The notes under the pieces are model-generated. The model saw nothing but the letters and a program-made list of their open reading frames with translations. It made no database searches and was not told where the DNA came from. Below, one piece after another: positions 1 to 8,262 of a stretch of 64,000 bases of DNA. The stretch is from Rhodobiaceae bacterium (lineage in GTDB: Bacteria; Pseudomonadota; Alphaproteobacteria; Rhizobiales; Aestuariivirgaceae). The first letter of the stretch is position 1, and the number at the start of each line of letters is the position of its first letter. A program made the translations under genes and the position numbers. The DNA lies in assembly GCA_009885825.1 (NCBI GenBank), contig VFJY01000011.1, positions 25,636-89,635 on the forward strand, given 5' to 3'.

Positions 1-267
1 ACCAGACAGCAGCTCAGGTGCGTTTTCCACTTGCACATCTTGCGCGCGTGTAAACTTGGCCTTGGCGCGCTGGCGCCAGACTTCGGCCAAGTGCGATTTG
101 CCGCTTCCCGGTGGTCCAACCAGCATCACTGCCGTAGACGGCCACATCGGCCATTGATCAACCAGTGCGACGGCCGCCGCGTTTGAACCGGTTACCAGAA
201 AATCGTCACGGCCAAGGGCCTGGCGGTGAGGAAGGTCGAAGGCGAGTTGCCGGCTTCTGCCTGTCAT
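1..267 (-). CDS. hda: DnaA-family regulatory protein Hda/HdaA-like, N-terminal part (runs off window start)
   Basis: Reverse-strand reading gives MTGRSRQLAFDLPHRQALGRDDFLVTGSNAAAVALVDQWPMWPSTAVMLVGPPGSGKSHLAEVW with a Walker A motif; start overlaps upstream stop (ATGA). Confidence 0.8.
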   Translation of the reverse strand, partial: MTGRSRQLAFDLPHRQALGRDDFLVTGSNAAAVALVDQWPMWPSTAVMLVGPPGSGKSHLAEVWRQRAKAKFTRAQDVQVENAPELLSG

Positions 268-1355
268 TTCGCTGGCTTGCGCAGGGGTTTTTCAATTGGG
301 ATGCCGCGGTAGAGTTTGCTCGCCAGATATTGGGCAAGGGCAAAACGCACGAGCACACCAGCGGCGGCGGCCATAGGGACCGCTAGCAACAAGCCAACAA
401 AGCCAAAGATGTAGCCAAATGCAAAAAGCGCGAACATGAGCCACACGGGATGTAGGCCAACGCTGCTTCCCACCAGTTTGGGCGACAGGAAGTTTCCTTC
501 AATGAACTGGCCCGCGACAAAAATTCCGACGATGATCAACATGCTCACATAGTCAGGCCAGAACTGCACCAGTCCCACGCCAATGGCCATGATGCCGCCG
601 AGCAGGGCACCCACAAAGGGGATGAAACTCAGAAGGCCAGCAGCGAGGCCTATGACCAGGCCAAATTTCAATCCGGCAATTGACAGGGCGATCGCATACA
701 AGACGCCGAGCAAGAGGCAGACAGTTCCCTGCCCGCGGATAAAACCGGCCATGGCGGAATCAATATCAGCCGCGATTGTTCTGATTGCATCGACGTGGTC
801 GCGCGGCAGCCATCCATCCACCTTGGCAACGATCTTGTCCCAGTCGGCCAGCAGGTAGAATGCCACAATGGGTGTCACCACCATGAGCGACACGATATTG
901 ACCAGCGCCAGGCCGCCTGACCAGACGGAAGCCAAGAGTGTGGCGGTCCAGCCTGCGGCTTTGCCCGCTATTTCAGAAATCGAGCCCTGGATATCAGTTC
1001 CGGACTTGGCGATGGCGTCCTTGATCCATTGGGGCGCCGCTTCATTGAAGCGCGCCAGCAGCGCCTGCATGAGTGCTGGCAAATCACCGGCGAATTTCGC
1101 GATTTGATCGCCGAGTATTGGCACGATCAGCAGCAGGACAAGAATCAGCAGAAGAACGCTGAGGCCCAGAATCACCAGGGTCGCGATCACGCGGGGCAGG
1201 CCCAGGCGCTCCAGCGCGTCGGCCACGGGATCAAGAAAATAGGCCAGTACGAGGCCCGCGATAAATGGCAACAAAATGGGGCTCAGAAGCCACAGCACGA
1301 TGATGAACGCCACGAGCGAAATGAGCCAGAAGGAGATTTGCCGTTGAAGCGTCAT
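264..1355 (-). CDS. AI-2E family transporter / PerM-like permease
   Basis: 363 aa multi-TM ORF with PerM/AI-2E features (PIVAFYLLADWDKI, GQFIEGNFLSPKLVGSSVGLHPVWLMFALFAFGYIFGFVGLLLAVP). Confidence 0.88.
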   Translation of the reverse strand: MTLQRQISFWLISLVAFIIVLWLLSPILLPFIAGLVLAYFLDPVADALERLGLPRVIATLVILGLSVLLLILVLLLIVPILGDQIAKFAGDLPALMQALLARFNEAAPQWIKDAIAKSGTDIQGSISEIAGKAAGWTATLLASVWSGGLALVNIVSLMVVTPIVAFYLLADWDKIVAKVDGWLPRDHVDAIRTIAADIDSAMAGFIRGQGTVCLLLGVLYAIALSIAGLKFGLVIGLAAGLLSFIPFVGALLGGIMAIGVGLVQFWPDYVSMLIIVGIFVAGQFIEGNFLSPKLVGSSVGLHPVWLMFALFAFGYIFGFVGLLLAVPMAAAAGVLVRFALAQYLASKLYRGIPIEKPLRKPAK

Positions 1356-1364
1356 ATAGCTGGT

Positions 1365-1907
1365 CTACTCCTGTTTTCCATTGGCCATGTGCTGCAGCCA
1401 GGTCCACATATACAGCGCGCCGGAACCAAAGGTCAAAACTCCTACGCTGATGAAACCTGCGAATAGTATCTGCCGCAAGTCCAACTCCAGCGCCAAAAAC
1501 CCCAGCACAAAAACCGCGAGAATGATTTGTCCCGCAGTGTTCACCTTGCTGGCCATTGAAGGCGCTACCGCGAGTTTCTTGCCCAGCACCCAGGACAATA
1601 TCACGGCGCCCACAATCAGAATGTCGCGTGTTACAACAAGGATGACGAGCCATGTGGGCAGGTCCTTCTGCAGGCCAAGCGTGACATAGACCGAGACGAG
1701 CAGCGCCTTGTCGGCGATGGGATCGAGATAGGAGCCAAGCTCGGTATGCTGATTATAACGGCGCGCGATGAAACCATCCACGCCATCGCTGATGCCCGCG
1801 ACCATGAAGGCAAAAAACGCCAAGGCGTATTCGCCGGAGATGATCAGCCACACGGTCAGGGGCACAAGCAGTATGCGGCCAATGGTTATGAAATTGGGCA
1901 GGTTCAT
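1365..1907 (-). CDS. CDP-alcohol phosphatidyltransferase (PgsA-like)
   Basis: MNLPNFITIGRILLVPL and CDP-alcohol motif SDGVDGFIARRYNQHTELGSYLDPIADK; start overlaps upstream stop (ATGA). Confidence 0.9.
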   Translation of the reverse strand: MNLPNFITIGRILLVPLTVWLIISGEYALAFFAFMVAGISDGVDGFIARRYNQHTELGSYLDPIADKALLVSVYVTLGLQKDLPTWLVILVVTRDILIVGAVILSWVLGKKLAVAPSMASKVNTAGQIILAVFVLGFLALELDLRQILFAGFISVGVLTFGSGALYMWTWLQHMANGKQE

Positions 1908-3022
1908 GTGAGCGGCTGGATTATCCAACTGCCCCCCACCTGCGAGAGCGTCAATCCCATTTCCTGAATGGAATTCTGCATCTCGGTTAAGTCCCCCACA
2001 TACATGAGGCGAATGACAGCGCCGTTGCCCGCGAGCGTTGACACATCAACACCGATAACGCCGGGTGTGGAGAGAATGCGTGAGCGAATTCCGTTCCATT
2101 CCGAAGGGCTTGTGAATGGCACGGCAACCGGAATGGACGAAGACTCGCCGCCGTCACCATACCCGCTTTCCGCTTCGGACTGCGCCACTGCTTTCTGCTT
2201 GTCTGACCGGTATTTGTCCACCATCACAGCATGGAAACGCGAGGCAGCCAGCGCCGCAGAGGCTTCCGGGCTGGGTGGTTCAGAGGAAAACGATTTATCG
2301 AATGTAATCTTGCCCAGCTCGGAGTTGCCGGCCATCGTGGCATGAATGCCGCCGCCTTCAACGGCTTCTGCCGTGGTGACCAGCACGGTTTTCGCGCCGT
2401 AGCGGCGGCGCAACGCTTCCAGCTTCACCGGGCTTAACTCCAGCACATCCTCCAGCGTCACCGCATTGGCGTCCTCAAGGTCGCCCAAGGGGATGACGAG
2501 CGGCACCTGGGATTGCTCGGCGTGAAGATCTATCCACGCCTGCCGCCATGGATTGTCCTCCCAGAGCACAAGCCCCTCCGGGGTTTTCCACAGGGGAATA
2601 ACCAGCATCGGGATCGCCTGGTCGGCCGCGACATTCACCCCGTATTGGGCGAAAAGATTGTAAATCTTCGTGGGCAGGAAACGCACGGTGAACTTGCCGA
2701 TGTAGCGGCCGGGGCCGGTATTTTCTTCCTCAATCGACAAGGACTTGAGCAGCGGGAGCACGTCTTTGGCCTCCATGCCCGCGATCACTGTAGCGAGGGA
2801 TTCATTGCCCAGCCGCCGCGCCAGCATCACGATGGCCTTCATCTGGACTTCGACCAGCGCCTTGTTCTTGGCGGATGCGGCGTCCTTGTCGGTCACATCC
2901 ACCTCGACGCCCTGCACGGCGAAAATGTTGGTTTCGACGGGGCCTCCAGCATAGGCACCCACCGGGCACCCAAGCATGATCATCGCGGCCATGAGAACCA
3001 GCCACATTTTCCGATGGATCAT
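1904..3022 (-). CDS. DUF2066 domain-containing exported protein
   Basis: 372 aa with N-terminal signal-like segment; resembles DUF2066 proteins found next to perM/hda. Confidence 0.75.
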   Translation of the reverse strand: MIHRKMWLVLMAAMIMLGCPVGAYAGGPVETNIFAVQGVEVDVTDKDAASAKNKALVEVQMKAIVMLARRLGNESLATVIAGMEAKDVLPLLKSLSIEEENTGPGRYIGKFTVRFLPTKIYNLFAQYGVNVAADQAIPMLVIPLWKTPEGLVLWEDNPWRQAWIDLHAEQSQVPLVIPLGDLEDANAVTLEDVLELSPVKLEALRRRYGAKTVLVTTAEAVEGGGIHATMAGNSELGKITFDKSFSSEPPSPEASAALAASRFHAVMVDKYRSDKQKAVAQSEAESGYGDGGESSSIPVAVPFTSPSEWNGIRSRILSTPGVIGVDVSTLAGNGAVIRLMYVGDLTEMQNSIQEMGLTLSQVGGSWIIQPLT

Positions 3023-3114
3023 GCCGTCAACCGCTCCATTTCCCTTGGTGATTTCTCACCATCACGCTTTATTCATGCGCCACTTCAGGCTAAGAGGCCT
3101 CTTTACCACGAATA

Positions 3115-4218
3115 ATGGGGCAAACTAGCGGCATGCGCGGCGGCAAACAAGCGGCAAGAAACGGCGTTACCTACGCGGATGCCGGCGTTGACATAACCGC
3201 TGGCAATGCGCTGGTTGATGCGATCAAACCCTTGGCGCGCTCGACCCGCCGCAAAGGGGCTGATTCAAGACTGGGAGGCTTTGGCGGACTATTTGACCTC
3301 AAGGCCTGTGGCTACAAAGACCCGGTGCTGGTGGCCGCCAATGACGGCGTTGGCACCAAGCTGCGGGTGGCCATCGAAACCGGGCTGCACCACGGTGTGG
3401 GCGTTGATCTGGTTGCCATGTCAGTCAACGACCTTATTGTGCAGGGGGCCGAGCCGCTTTTCTTTCTCGACTACTTTGCAACCGGCAAACTTGATGTGGC
3501 TCAGGCGCGCGATGTGATTGCTGGTATTGCCGATGGCTGCCGCCAGGCGGGCTGCGGCCTCATCGGCGGTGAAACTGCCGAGATGCCGGGCATGTATCAT
3601 GGCAAGGATTATGATCTCGCGGGCTTCGCGGTCGGGGCTGTTGAGCGCAAGAGAATTTTGCCGACGGCTGATGTCGGTGCTAGCGATGTTATTTTGGGAC
3701 TGGCCTCATCGGGCCCGCATTCGAATGGTTATTCGCTCATTCGCAAGATTGTCGAAATGAGCGGGCTTGGCTATGATGCACCAGCACCATTTGCGGCAGG
3801 CAAGTCCCTCGGCGAAGCATTGCTCACACCCACACGGATCTATGTAAAGCCCTTGCTCAAGGTGTTTGCCAAGAGCAAATCCATCAAAGCACTGGCACAT
3901 ATTACAGGCGGTGGCTTCCTTGAAAACATCCCCCGGGTTTTGCCCAAGGGAATGGTTGCTGACATCAATCTGGACAACGTGCCTTATCTGCCGGTGTTCA
4001 ACTGGCTGCAGGAAATCGACGGCACATCAGAGCGCGAAATGCTGCGCACGTTTAACTGCGGCATCGGCATGATCGTGGTGGTGAAAGCGAAAGATGCAAA
4101 ACCGGTAGCCGCAATCCTCAAAAAATCAGGAGAAAAAGTTGTCACCCTCGGCTCCTTGCGCAGGCGTAAAGGCATGGAGGAACAGGTGGCAACGACCGGC
4201 AGTTTACGCGTTCAATGA
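3115..4218 (+). CDS. purM: Phosphoribosylformylglycinamidine cyclo-ligase
   Basis: [69 protein letters not shown]. Confidence 0.97.
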   Translation: MGQTSGMRGGKQAARNGVTYADAGVDITAGNALVDAIKPLARSTRRKGADSRLGGFGGLFDLKACGYKDPVLVAANDGVGTKLRVAIETGLHHGVGVDLVAMSVNDLIVQGAEPLFFLDYFATGKLDVAQARDVIAGIADGCRQAGCGLIGGETAEMPGMYHGKDYDLAGFAVGAVERKRILPTADVGASDVILGLASSGPHSNGYSLIRKIVEMSGLGYDAPAPFAAGKSLGEALLTPTRIYVKPLLKVFAKSKSIKALAHITGGGFLENIPRVLPKGMVADINLDNVPYLPVFNWLQEIDGTSEREMLRTFNCGIGMIVVVKAKDAKPVAAILKKSGEKVVTLGSLRRRKGMEEQVATTGSLRVQ

Positions 4219-4787
4219 ACCGCAAGCGCGTTGGCGTTTTGATTTCCGGGCGCGGATCCAACATGGCGGCGATTGTGAAAGCCGCGCGCAATCCAGCCTA
4301 TCCGGCTGAGATTGTTTGTGTTGTTTCGAACCGGCCCGATGCAGCTGGACTGCAATTTGCGCGGGATAACAGCATTGCGGCGCACGCCATTGACCATAAA
4401 CAATTTTCTTCGAGGGAAGAATTTGATTCAGCCCTCAATGATTACCTGCAATCGCAACGGCTCGACATTGTCGCCTGCGCCGGCTTCATGCGCATCATGT
4501 CGCCGGTCCTGACCAAGGCCTGGGCGGGCCGCATGATCAATATTCATCCTTCGCTGCTGCCGCTCTACAAGGGCACGCACACGCATGCGCGCGCTTTGGC
4601 GGATGGTGCAAAAGTGCACGGCTGCAGTGTGCATTATGTCTCGGCTGAATTGGATTCAGGCCCCGTGATTGCGCGGGCCGAAGTTCCCGTGTTGCCTGGT
4701 GACACGCCCAAAACCTTGGCCGCGCGCGTGCTGGTGGAAGAGCATAAGCTCTATCCCAAGGCGCTCGCCATGGTCGCACTTACGTAA
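4215..4787 (+). CDS. purN: Phosphoribosylglycinamide formyltransferase
   Basis: [56 protein letters not shown]; overlaps purM stop. Confidence 0.97.
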   Translation: MNRKRVGVLISGRGSNMAAIVKAARNPAYPAEIVCVVSNRPDAAGLQFARDNSIAAHAIDHKQFSSREEFDSALNDYLQSQRLDIVACAGFMRIMSPVLTKAWAGRMINIHPSLLPLYKGTHTHARALADGAKVHGCSVHYVSAELDSGPVIARAEVPVLPGDTPKTLAARVLVEEHKLYPKALAMVALT

Positions 4788-5493
4788 ATACATCCAACTG
4801 GGGTTGGCCGGTTTCCTTCCGCACTTCCTCCTGCCAGCGCTTTAACAATACCTTGCGGCGTTCCGGATATTTGTCTTTCAATACGTCCATCGCCAGCATG
4901 CGATCCGTGCGGAAGGAGCGGAAGCCCTGGCGCAATTCGCACCAGCCGATGATGATGCGCTGCGCATCGAAATAGGAAACGGCGATTGGCCAAATCACGC
5001 GGGAAGTTTCCGCCCCCTCCTCAGCGCGATAATTCAACGACACTTTTTTGCCCTCACGGATGGCGCTGCGAAACAGCGCCACGTCAATCTTGTCCAGCAC
5101 ATGGGCATAGCGCGGCGGTACAAGCAGTGCTGCATCAAACAGGAAAGGCCGCAGCCTTTCGGGCAGTACGGTGCCGATTTTGGCGACCGTGTCCTGTGCC
5201 GCGCGCGACAGGTCCACATCGCCCCGCCGCATGACCCAGCGCAGGCCCAGCATCACAGCTTCAAGCTCATCGGTGGTGAACATCAACGGCGGCAGGTCGT
5301 AGCCTTCACCCAATACATAACCCACGCCCGCTTCCCCGCGAATGGGAACTCCGTCGGTTATCAGTGTGGAAATATCGCGGTAAACCGTGCGGAGTGAAAC
5401 TTCCAGCTCATGGGCCATCACATCCCCGGTCACCGGCCTGCGGTGGCGGCGGAGAATTTGGATCAACTGCAAAAGACGGTCGGCTCTGCGCAT
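4780..5493 (-). CDS. YafY-type HTH/WYL transcriptional regulator
   Basis: MRRADRLLQLIQILRRHRRPVTGDVMAHELEVSLRTVYRDISTL HTH followed by WYL-like domain. Confidence 0.92.
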   Translation of the reverse strand: MRRADRLLQLIQILRRHRRPVTGDVMAHELEVSLRTVYRDISTLITDGVPIRGEAGVGYVLGEGYDLPPLMFTTDELEAVMLGLRWVMRRGDVDLSRAAQDTVAKIGTVLPERLRPFLFDAALLVPPRYAHVLDKIDVALFRSAIREGKKVSLNYRAEEGAETSRVIWPIAVSYFDAQRIIIGWCELRQGFRSFRTDRMLAMDVLKDKYPERRKVLLKRWQEEVRKETGQPQLDVFT

Positions 5494-5513
5494 GTCTTTC
5501 TTTTAGCGAATGT

Positions 5514-5534
5514 TGCTGACAGAAACTGTCAGCA
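5514..5534. promoter_or_regulatory. Perfect inverted repeat, candidate operator for the divergent WYL regulator/GST pair
   Basis: TGCTGACAG-AAA-CTGTCAGCA: 9-bp arms with no mismatch, between divergent starts at 5493 and 5574. Confidence 0.65.
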
Positions 5535-5573
5535 GCGTGGCAGTAGTAGAACAGGCGAAAAGGAGACGCAACA

Positions 5574-6290
5574 ATGATCACGCTTTATGGTTCAGGACCA
5601 CACTTCGGCATGCCGGACCCCAGCCCCTTTGTTATCAAGGCGGTGACACTCTTCAGGATGGCAGGCATTCCTTACACGCCCGCTGAAATGAGCTTCGGCA
5701 AAGCGCCCAAGGGCAAGATTCCCTATATGGAGGAAGGCGGCAAACTCATTGGCGACTCCACGTTCATCCGGTTTTACCTCGAAGAAAAATACGGAATTGA
5801 TTTCAATGCAGGCTACAACTCCATTGAACTGGCGCAGGGCTGGGCAATCGAGCGCATGCTGGAAGAGCATTTCTACTGGTTTGTCGTCCACGACCGATGG
5901 TGTGTGGAGCGCAACTTTGAAGCGGGGCCACGAGAATTCTTCAATATGGCTCCTGCTCCCATTCGCCCTTTCATCAAGGCCATGGTCCGGCGGCAAGTAC
6001 GCAAGACCCTGCACGCGCAAGGCCTTGGCCGCCATACCGATGCGGAGCGCAACAGGCTCGGAATTGCCCATGTAAATGCCGTCGCAACTTTACTTGGCGG
6101 AAAAAAATATCTGCTGGGCAGCAATCCATGCGGCGTGGATGCAACGGTTCATGCTTCGCTTTGGGCCGCCAGTTGCCCATTATTTGAGTCAGTAATAGGC
6201 GCACATATCCGTAGCCACGAAAAAATCATGGGTTATATTGAGCGCATGTCTTCCGAATTTCATCCGGGCTTTGCCAATGGCAAAAACTAG
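5574..6290 (+). CDS. Glutathione S-transferase family protein
   Basis: GST-like N-terminus MITLYGSGPHFGMPDPSPFVIKAVTLFRMAGIPY and GKIPYMEEGGKLIGDSTFI. Confidence 0.85.
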   Translation: MITLYGSGPHFGMPDPSPFVIKAVTLFRMAGIPYTPAEMSFGKAPKGKIPYMEEGGKLIGDSTFIRFYLEEKYGIDFNAGYNSIELAQGWAIERMLEEHFYWFVVHDRWCVERNFEAGPREFFNMAPAPIRPFIKAMVRRQVRKTLHAQGLGRHTDAERNRLGIAHVNAVATLLGGKKYLLGSNPCGVDATVHASLWAASCPLFESVIGAHIRSHEKIMGYIERMSSEFHPGFANGKN

Positions 6291-6696
6291 GTTCAACGAC
6301 AGGGACGTCGAGGCTGTTTTCAGCGCGTATCCCCTTCCCGTTCAACGCAAGCTTTTAGAGTTGCGAAGCATGATTTTTGATGTGGCAAAGAAAACTTCTG
6401 GCGTGGGACAACTGGAAGAAGCATTGCGCTGGGGACAACCCAGCTATCTTACTTCCGAAACAGAAAGCGGCAGCACGATCAGAATTGACCAAATCAGGAA
6501 TGAGTCAAGTAAATATGGCATTTATTTCATTTGTACGTCGGGCCTGATTGACGATTTCAAAGAGCTCTATAGGGATGAGATGGATTTTGTAGGCAACCGC
6601 AGCATTGTGTTTGATGTGGCCGATGAGCTATCAGAGGCAGCGTTGCGCCATTGCATTTCATTGGCGCTGACCCATCACCTGCGCAAACGAGTCTAA
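6277..6696 (+). CDS. DUF1801 domain-containing protein
   Basis: MAKTRFNDRDVEAVFSAYP...LEEALRWGQPSYL typical of DUF1801; start chosen inside listed ORF 6238-6696. Confidence 0.78.
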   Translation: MAKTRFNDRDVEAVFSAYPLPVQRKLLELRSMIFDVAKKTSGVGQLEEALRWGQPSYLTSETESGSTIRIDQIRNESSKYGIYFICTSGLIDDFKELYRDEMDFVGNRSIVFDVADELSEAALRHCISLALTHHLRKRV

Positions 6697-6698
6697 AC

Positions 6699-7643
6699 AT
6701 GACCAAACCCCTTCCAATCATTATCGACACCGACCCCGGCCAGGACGACGCGGTTGCAATTCTCCTGGCGCTGGCTTCACCGGAATTTGAGGTTTTGGGC
6801 ATCACGGCGGTGGCGGGAAACGTGCCTTTGGCGCTCACCGAAATCAACGCGCGCAAGATATGCGAATTGGCGGGAAAGCCGGAGACGAAGGTTTTCTCTG
6901 GCGCCGTGCGTCCATTGCTGCGCGACCTGGTGACCGCTGAATACGTGCATGGACGCACGGGATTGGATGGGCCCGTTTTGCCCGAACCCACAATGCCGCT
7001 GCAAAAGCAGCACGCGGTTGATTTTATCGTCGAAACACTCATGACGCGCGAAGCCGGAACAATAACGCTCTGCGTGCTTGGCCCCATGACGAACATCGCC
7101 CTTGCCCTCAATCGCGAACCGCGCATTGCCTCGCGCATCAACCGCATTGTGGCGATGGGCGGCGGATTTTTCGAAGGCGGCAATGTAACGCCCGCCGCCG
7201 AGTTTAACATCTATGTGGACCCCCACGCGGCGCGCGCGGTTTTCGATGCGGATATTCCAATCACGCTTATACCGCTGGATTGCACCCACCAGGCGCTGAC
7301 CAGCCGGGTGCGGGTGGAAAAGTTCCGCGTCATGAAAAACAAGTGCGGGCCTGCGACCGCCGCCCTTCTGGATTTCTTTGAGCGTTTCGACGAGCAGAAA
7401 TATGGCACTGACGGCGGCCCGCTGCATGACCCCTGCGTGATGACATGGCTGCTGAAACCAGAACTGTTTCAAAGCCGCGATGTGAATGTCGCCATTGAAT
7501 GCGAGTCAGAATTGACCATGGGCATGACGGTTGTGGACTGGTGGAAGGTCACCGAGCGCAAACCTAATGCCACGGTTTGCCGGTCAATCGATGCGGACGG
7601 CTTCTTTGATCTGCTCACAGAGCGGATTGCGAGATTGCCTTAG
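6699..7643 (+). CDS. Nucleoside hydrolase
   Basis: PIIIDTDPGQDDAVAILLAL signature; AVAGNVPLALT, LGPMTNIALAL, AEFNIYVDPHAA. Confidence 0.95.
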   Translation: MTKPLPIIIDTDPGQDDAVAILLALASPEFEVLGITAVAGNVPLALTEINARKICELAGKPETKVFSGAVRPLLRDLVTAEYVHGRTGLDGPVLPEPTMPLQKQHAVDFIVETLMTREAGTITLCVLGPMTNIALALNREPRIASRINRIVAMGGGFFEGGNVTPAAEFNIYVDPHAARAVFDADIPITLIPLDCTHQALTSRVRVEKFRVMKNKCGPATAALLDFFERFDEQKYGTDGGPLHDPCVMTWLLKPELFQSRDVNVAIECESELTMGMTVVDWWKVTERKPNATVCRSIDADGFFDLLTERIARLP

Positions 7644-7810
7644 CCTGCCAATACAGCCACGGGCGCCAACGTCGCCAGCAACAGAACTGCTGCCATGATA
7701 AGCAGCAACTTGTGAGTTTCACTCATGGACAGATGGTGACGCGATTCTGCGCGCGGGAAAATGATTCTTTTCAATGGTTTGCCGTGCGAGGACTCCGTTT
7801 GGTTAATCAT
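7640..7810 (-). CDS. 56-aa predicted single-pass membrane protein (below the supplied ORF cutoff)
   Basis: Own translation: MINQTESSHGKPLKRIIFPRAESRHHLSMSETHKLLLIMAAVLLLATLAPVAVLAG*; ATG overlaps the stop of the 7807-7989 ORF as ATGA. Confidence 0.5.
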   Translation of the reverse strand: MINQTESSHGKPLKRIIFPRAESRHHLSMSETHKLLLIMAAVLLLATLAPVAVLAG

Positions 7811-7989
7811 TGGTTAATTGTGATGACTTGCCGGGCGCGCAGCTTGAGCCGCAAATGCCTGATGCTGGTTTGATTGGTTGTCGTCGAAACCTGCGTTTGC
7901 GCTGTTTTCTTCTTGGCATCCGCAAATGCGCTTGATGATGCGGCGACCAGCATAAGGCCCAGTATTGCCAGCGTTTGAGTAGTTTTCAT
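7807..7989 (-). CDS. 60-aa small secreted protein (signal peptide, basic mature part)
   Basis: MKTTQTLAILGLMLVAASSSAFADAKKKTAQTQ...; hydrophobic n/h region with AFA cleavage-like motif; start overlaps upstream stop (ATGA). Confidence 0.6.
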   Translation of the reverse strand: MKTTQTLAILGLMLVAASSSAFADAKKKTAQTQVSTTTNQTSIRHLRLKLRARQVITINQ

Positions 7990-8168
7990 GATTTATCAGC
8001 CCTTCCTGGCCCGAAATTTTCGATAAGGGTGTCGACAAGCGGCAATACCACTCCAATTCCTATGGCCATAACAACAATCATGAATAGCGTATTGGTGAAA
8101 GCTGTCGCCGCAAGAACCACCGCGGCGGAAAACAGCAAAACAAGAATGGCTTCCAACAGAATTCGCAT
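7986..8168 (-). CDS. 60-aa small membrane protein (two predicted TM helices)
   Basis: MRILLEAILVLLFSAAVVLAATAFTNTLFMIVVMAIGIGVVLPLVDTLIENFGPGRADKS; GGAG about 7 nt upstream of ATG. Confidence 0.65.
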   Translation of the reverse strand: MRILLEAILVLLFSAAVVLAATAFTNTLFMIVVMAIGIGVVLPLVDTLIENFGPGRADKS

Positions 8169-8236
8169 GGCAGGCTCCGTGAGGATTCAAGCGTTTAACT
8201 TGGCCCCGTTTTAAGCCTTCCAGCCTGAGCCTAAGC

Positions 8237-8262
8237 TGAACCTGCCGTTCATTTTGAGTTCA
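8237..8262. promoter_or_regulatory. TGAAC-N5-GTTCA inverted repeat plus additional GTTCA half-site upstream of small-protein cassette
   Basis: TGAACCTGCCGTTCA at 8237-8251 and GTTCA at 8258-8262 (11 bp spacing between GTTCA copies). Confidence 0.35.

Noticed and set aside
3092-3103. AAGAGGCCTCTT palindrome upstream of purM
   Set aside because: Short self-complementary sequence without a loop; no regulator or known purine motif recognised.
7814-8056. 80-aa minus-strand ORF overlapping the small-protein cassette
   Set aside because: Out of frame with the ATGA-linked ORFs, lacks signal/TM features and has low-complexity composition.
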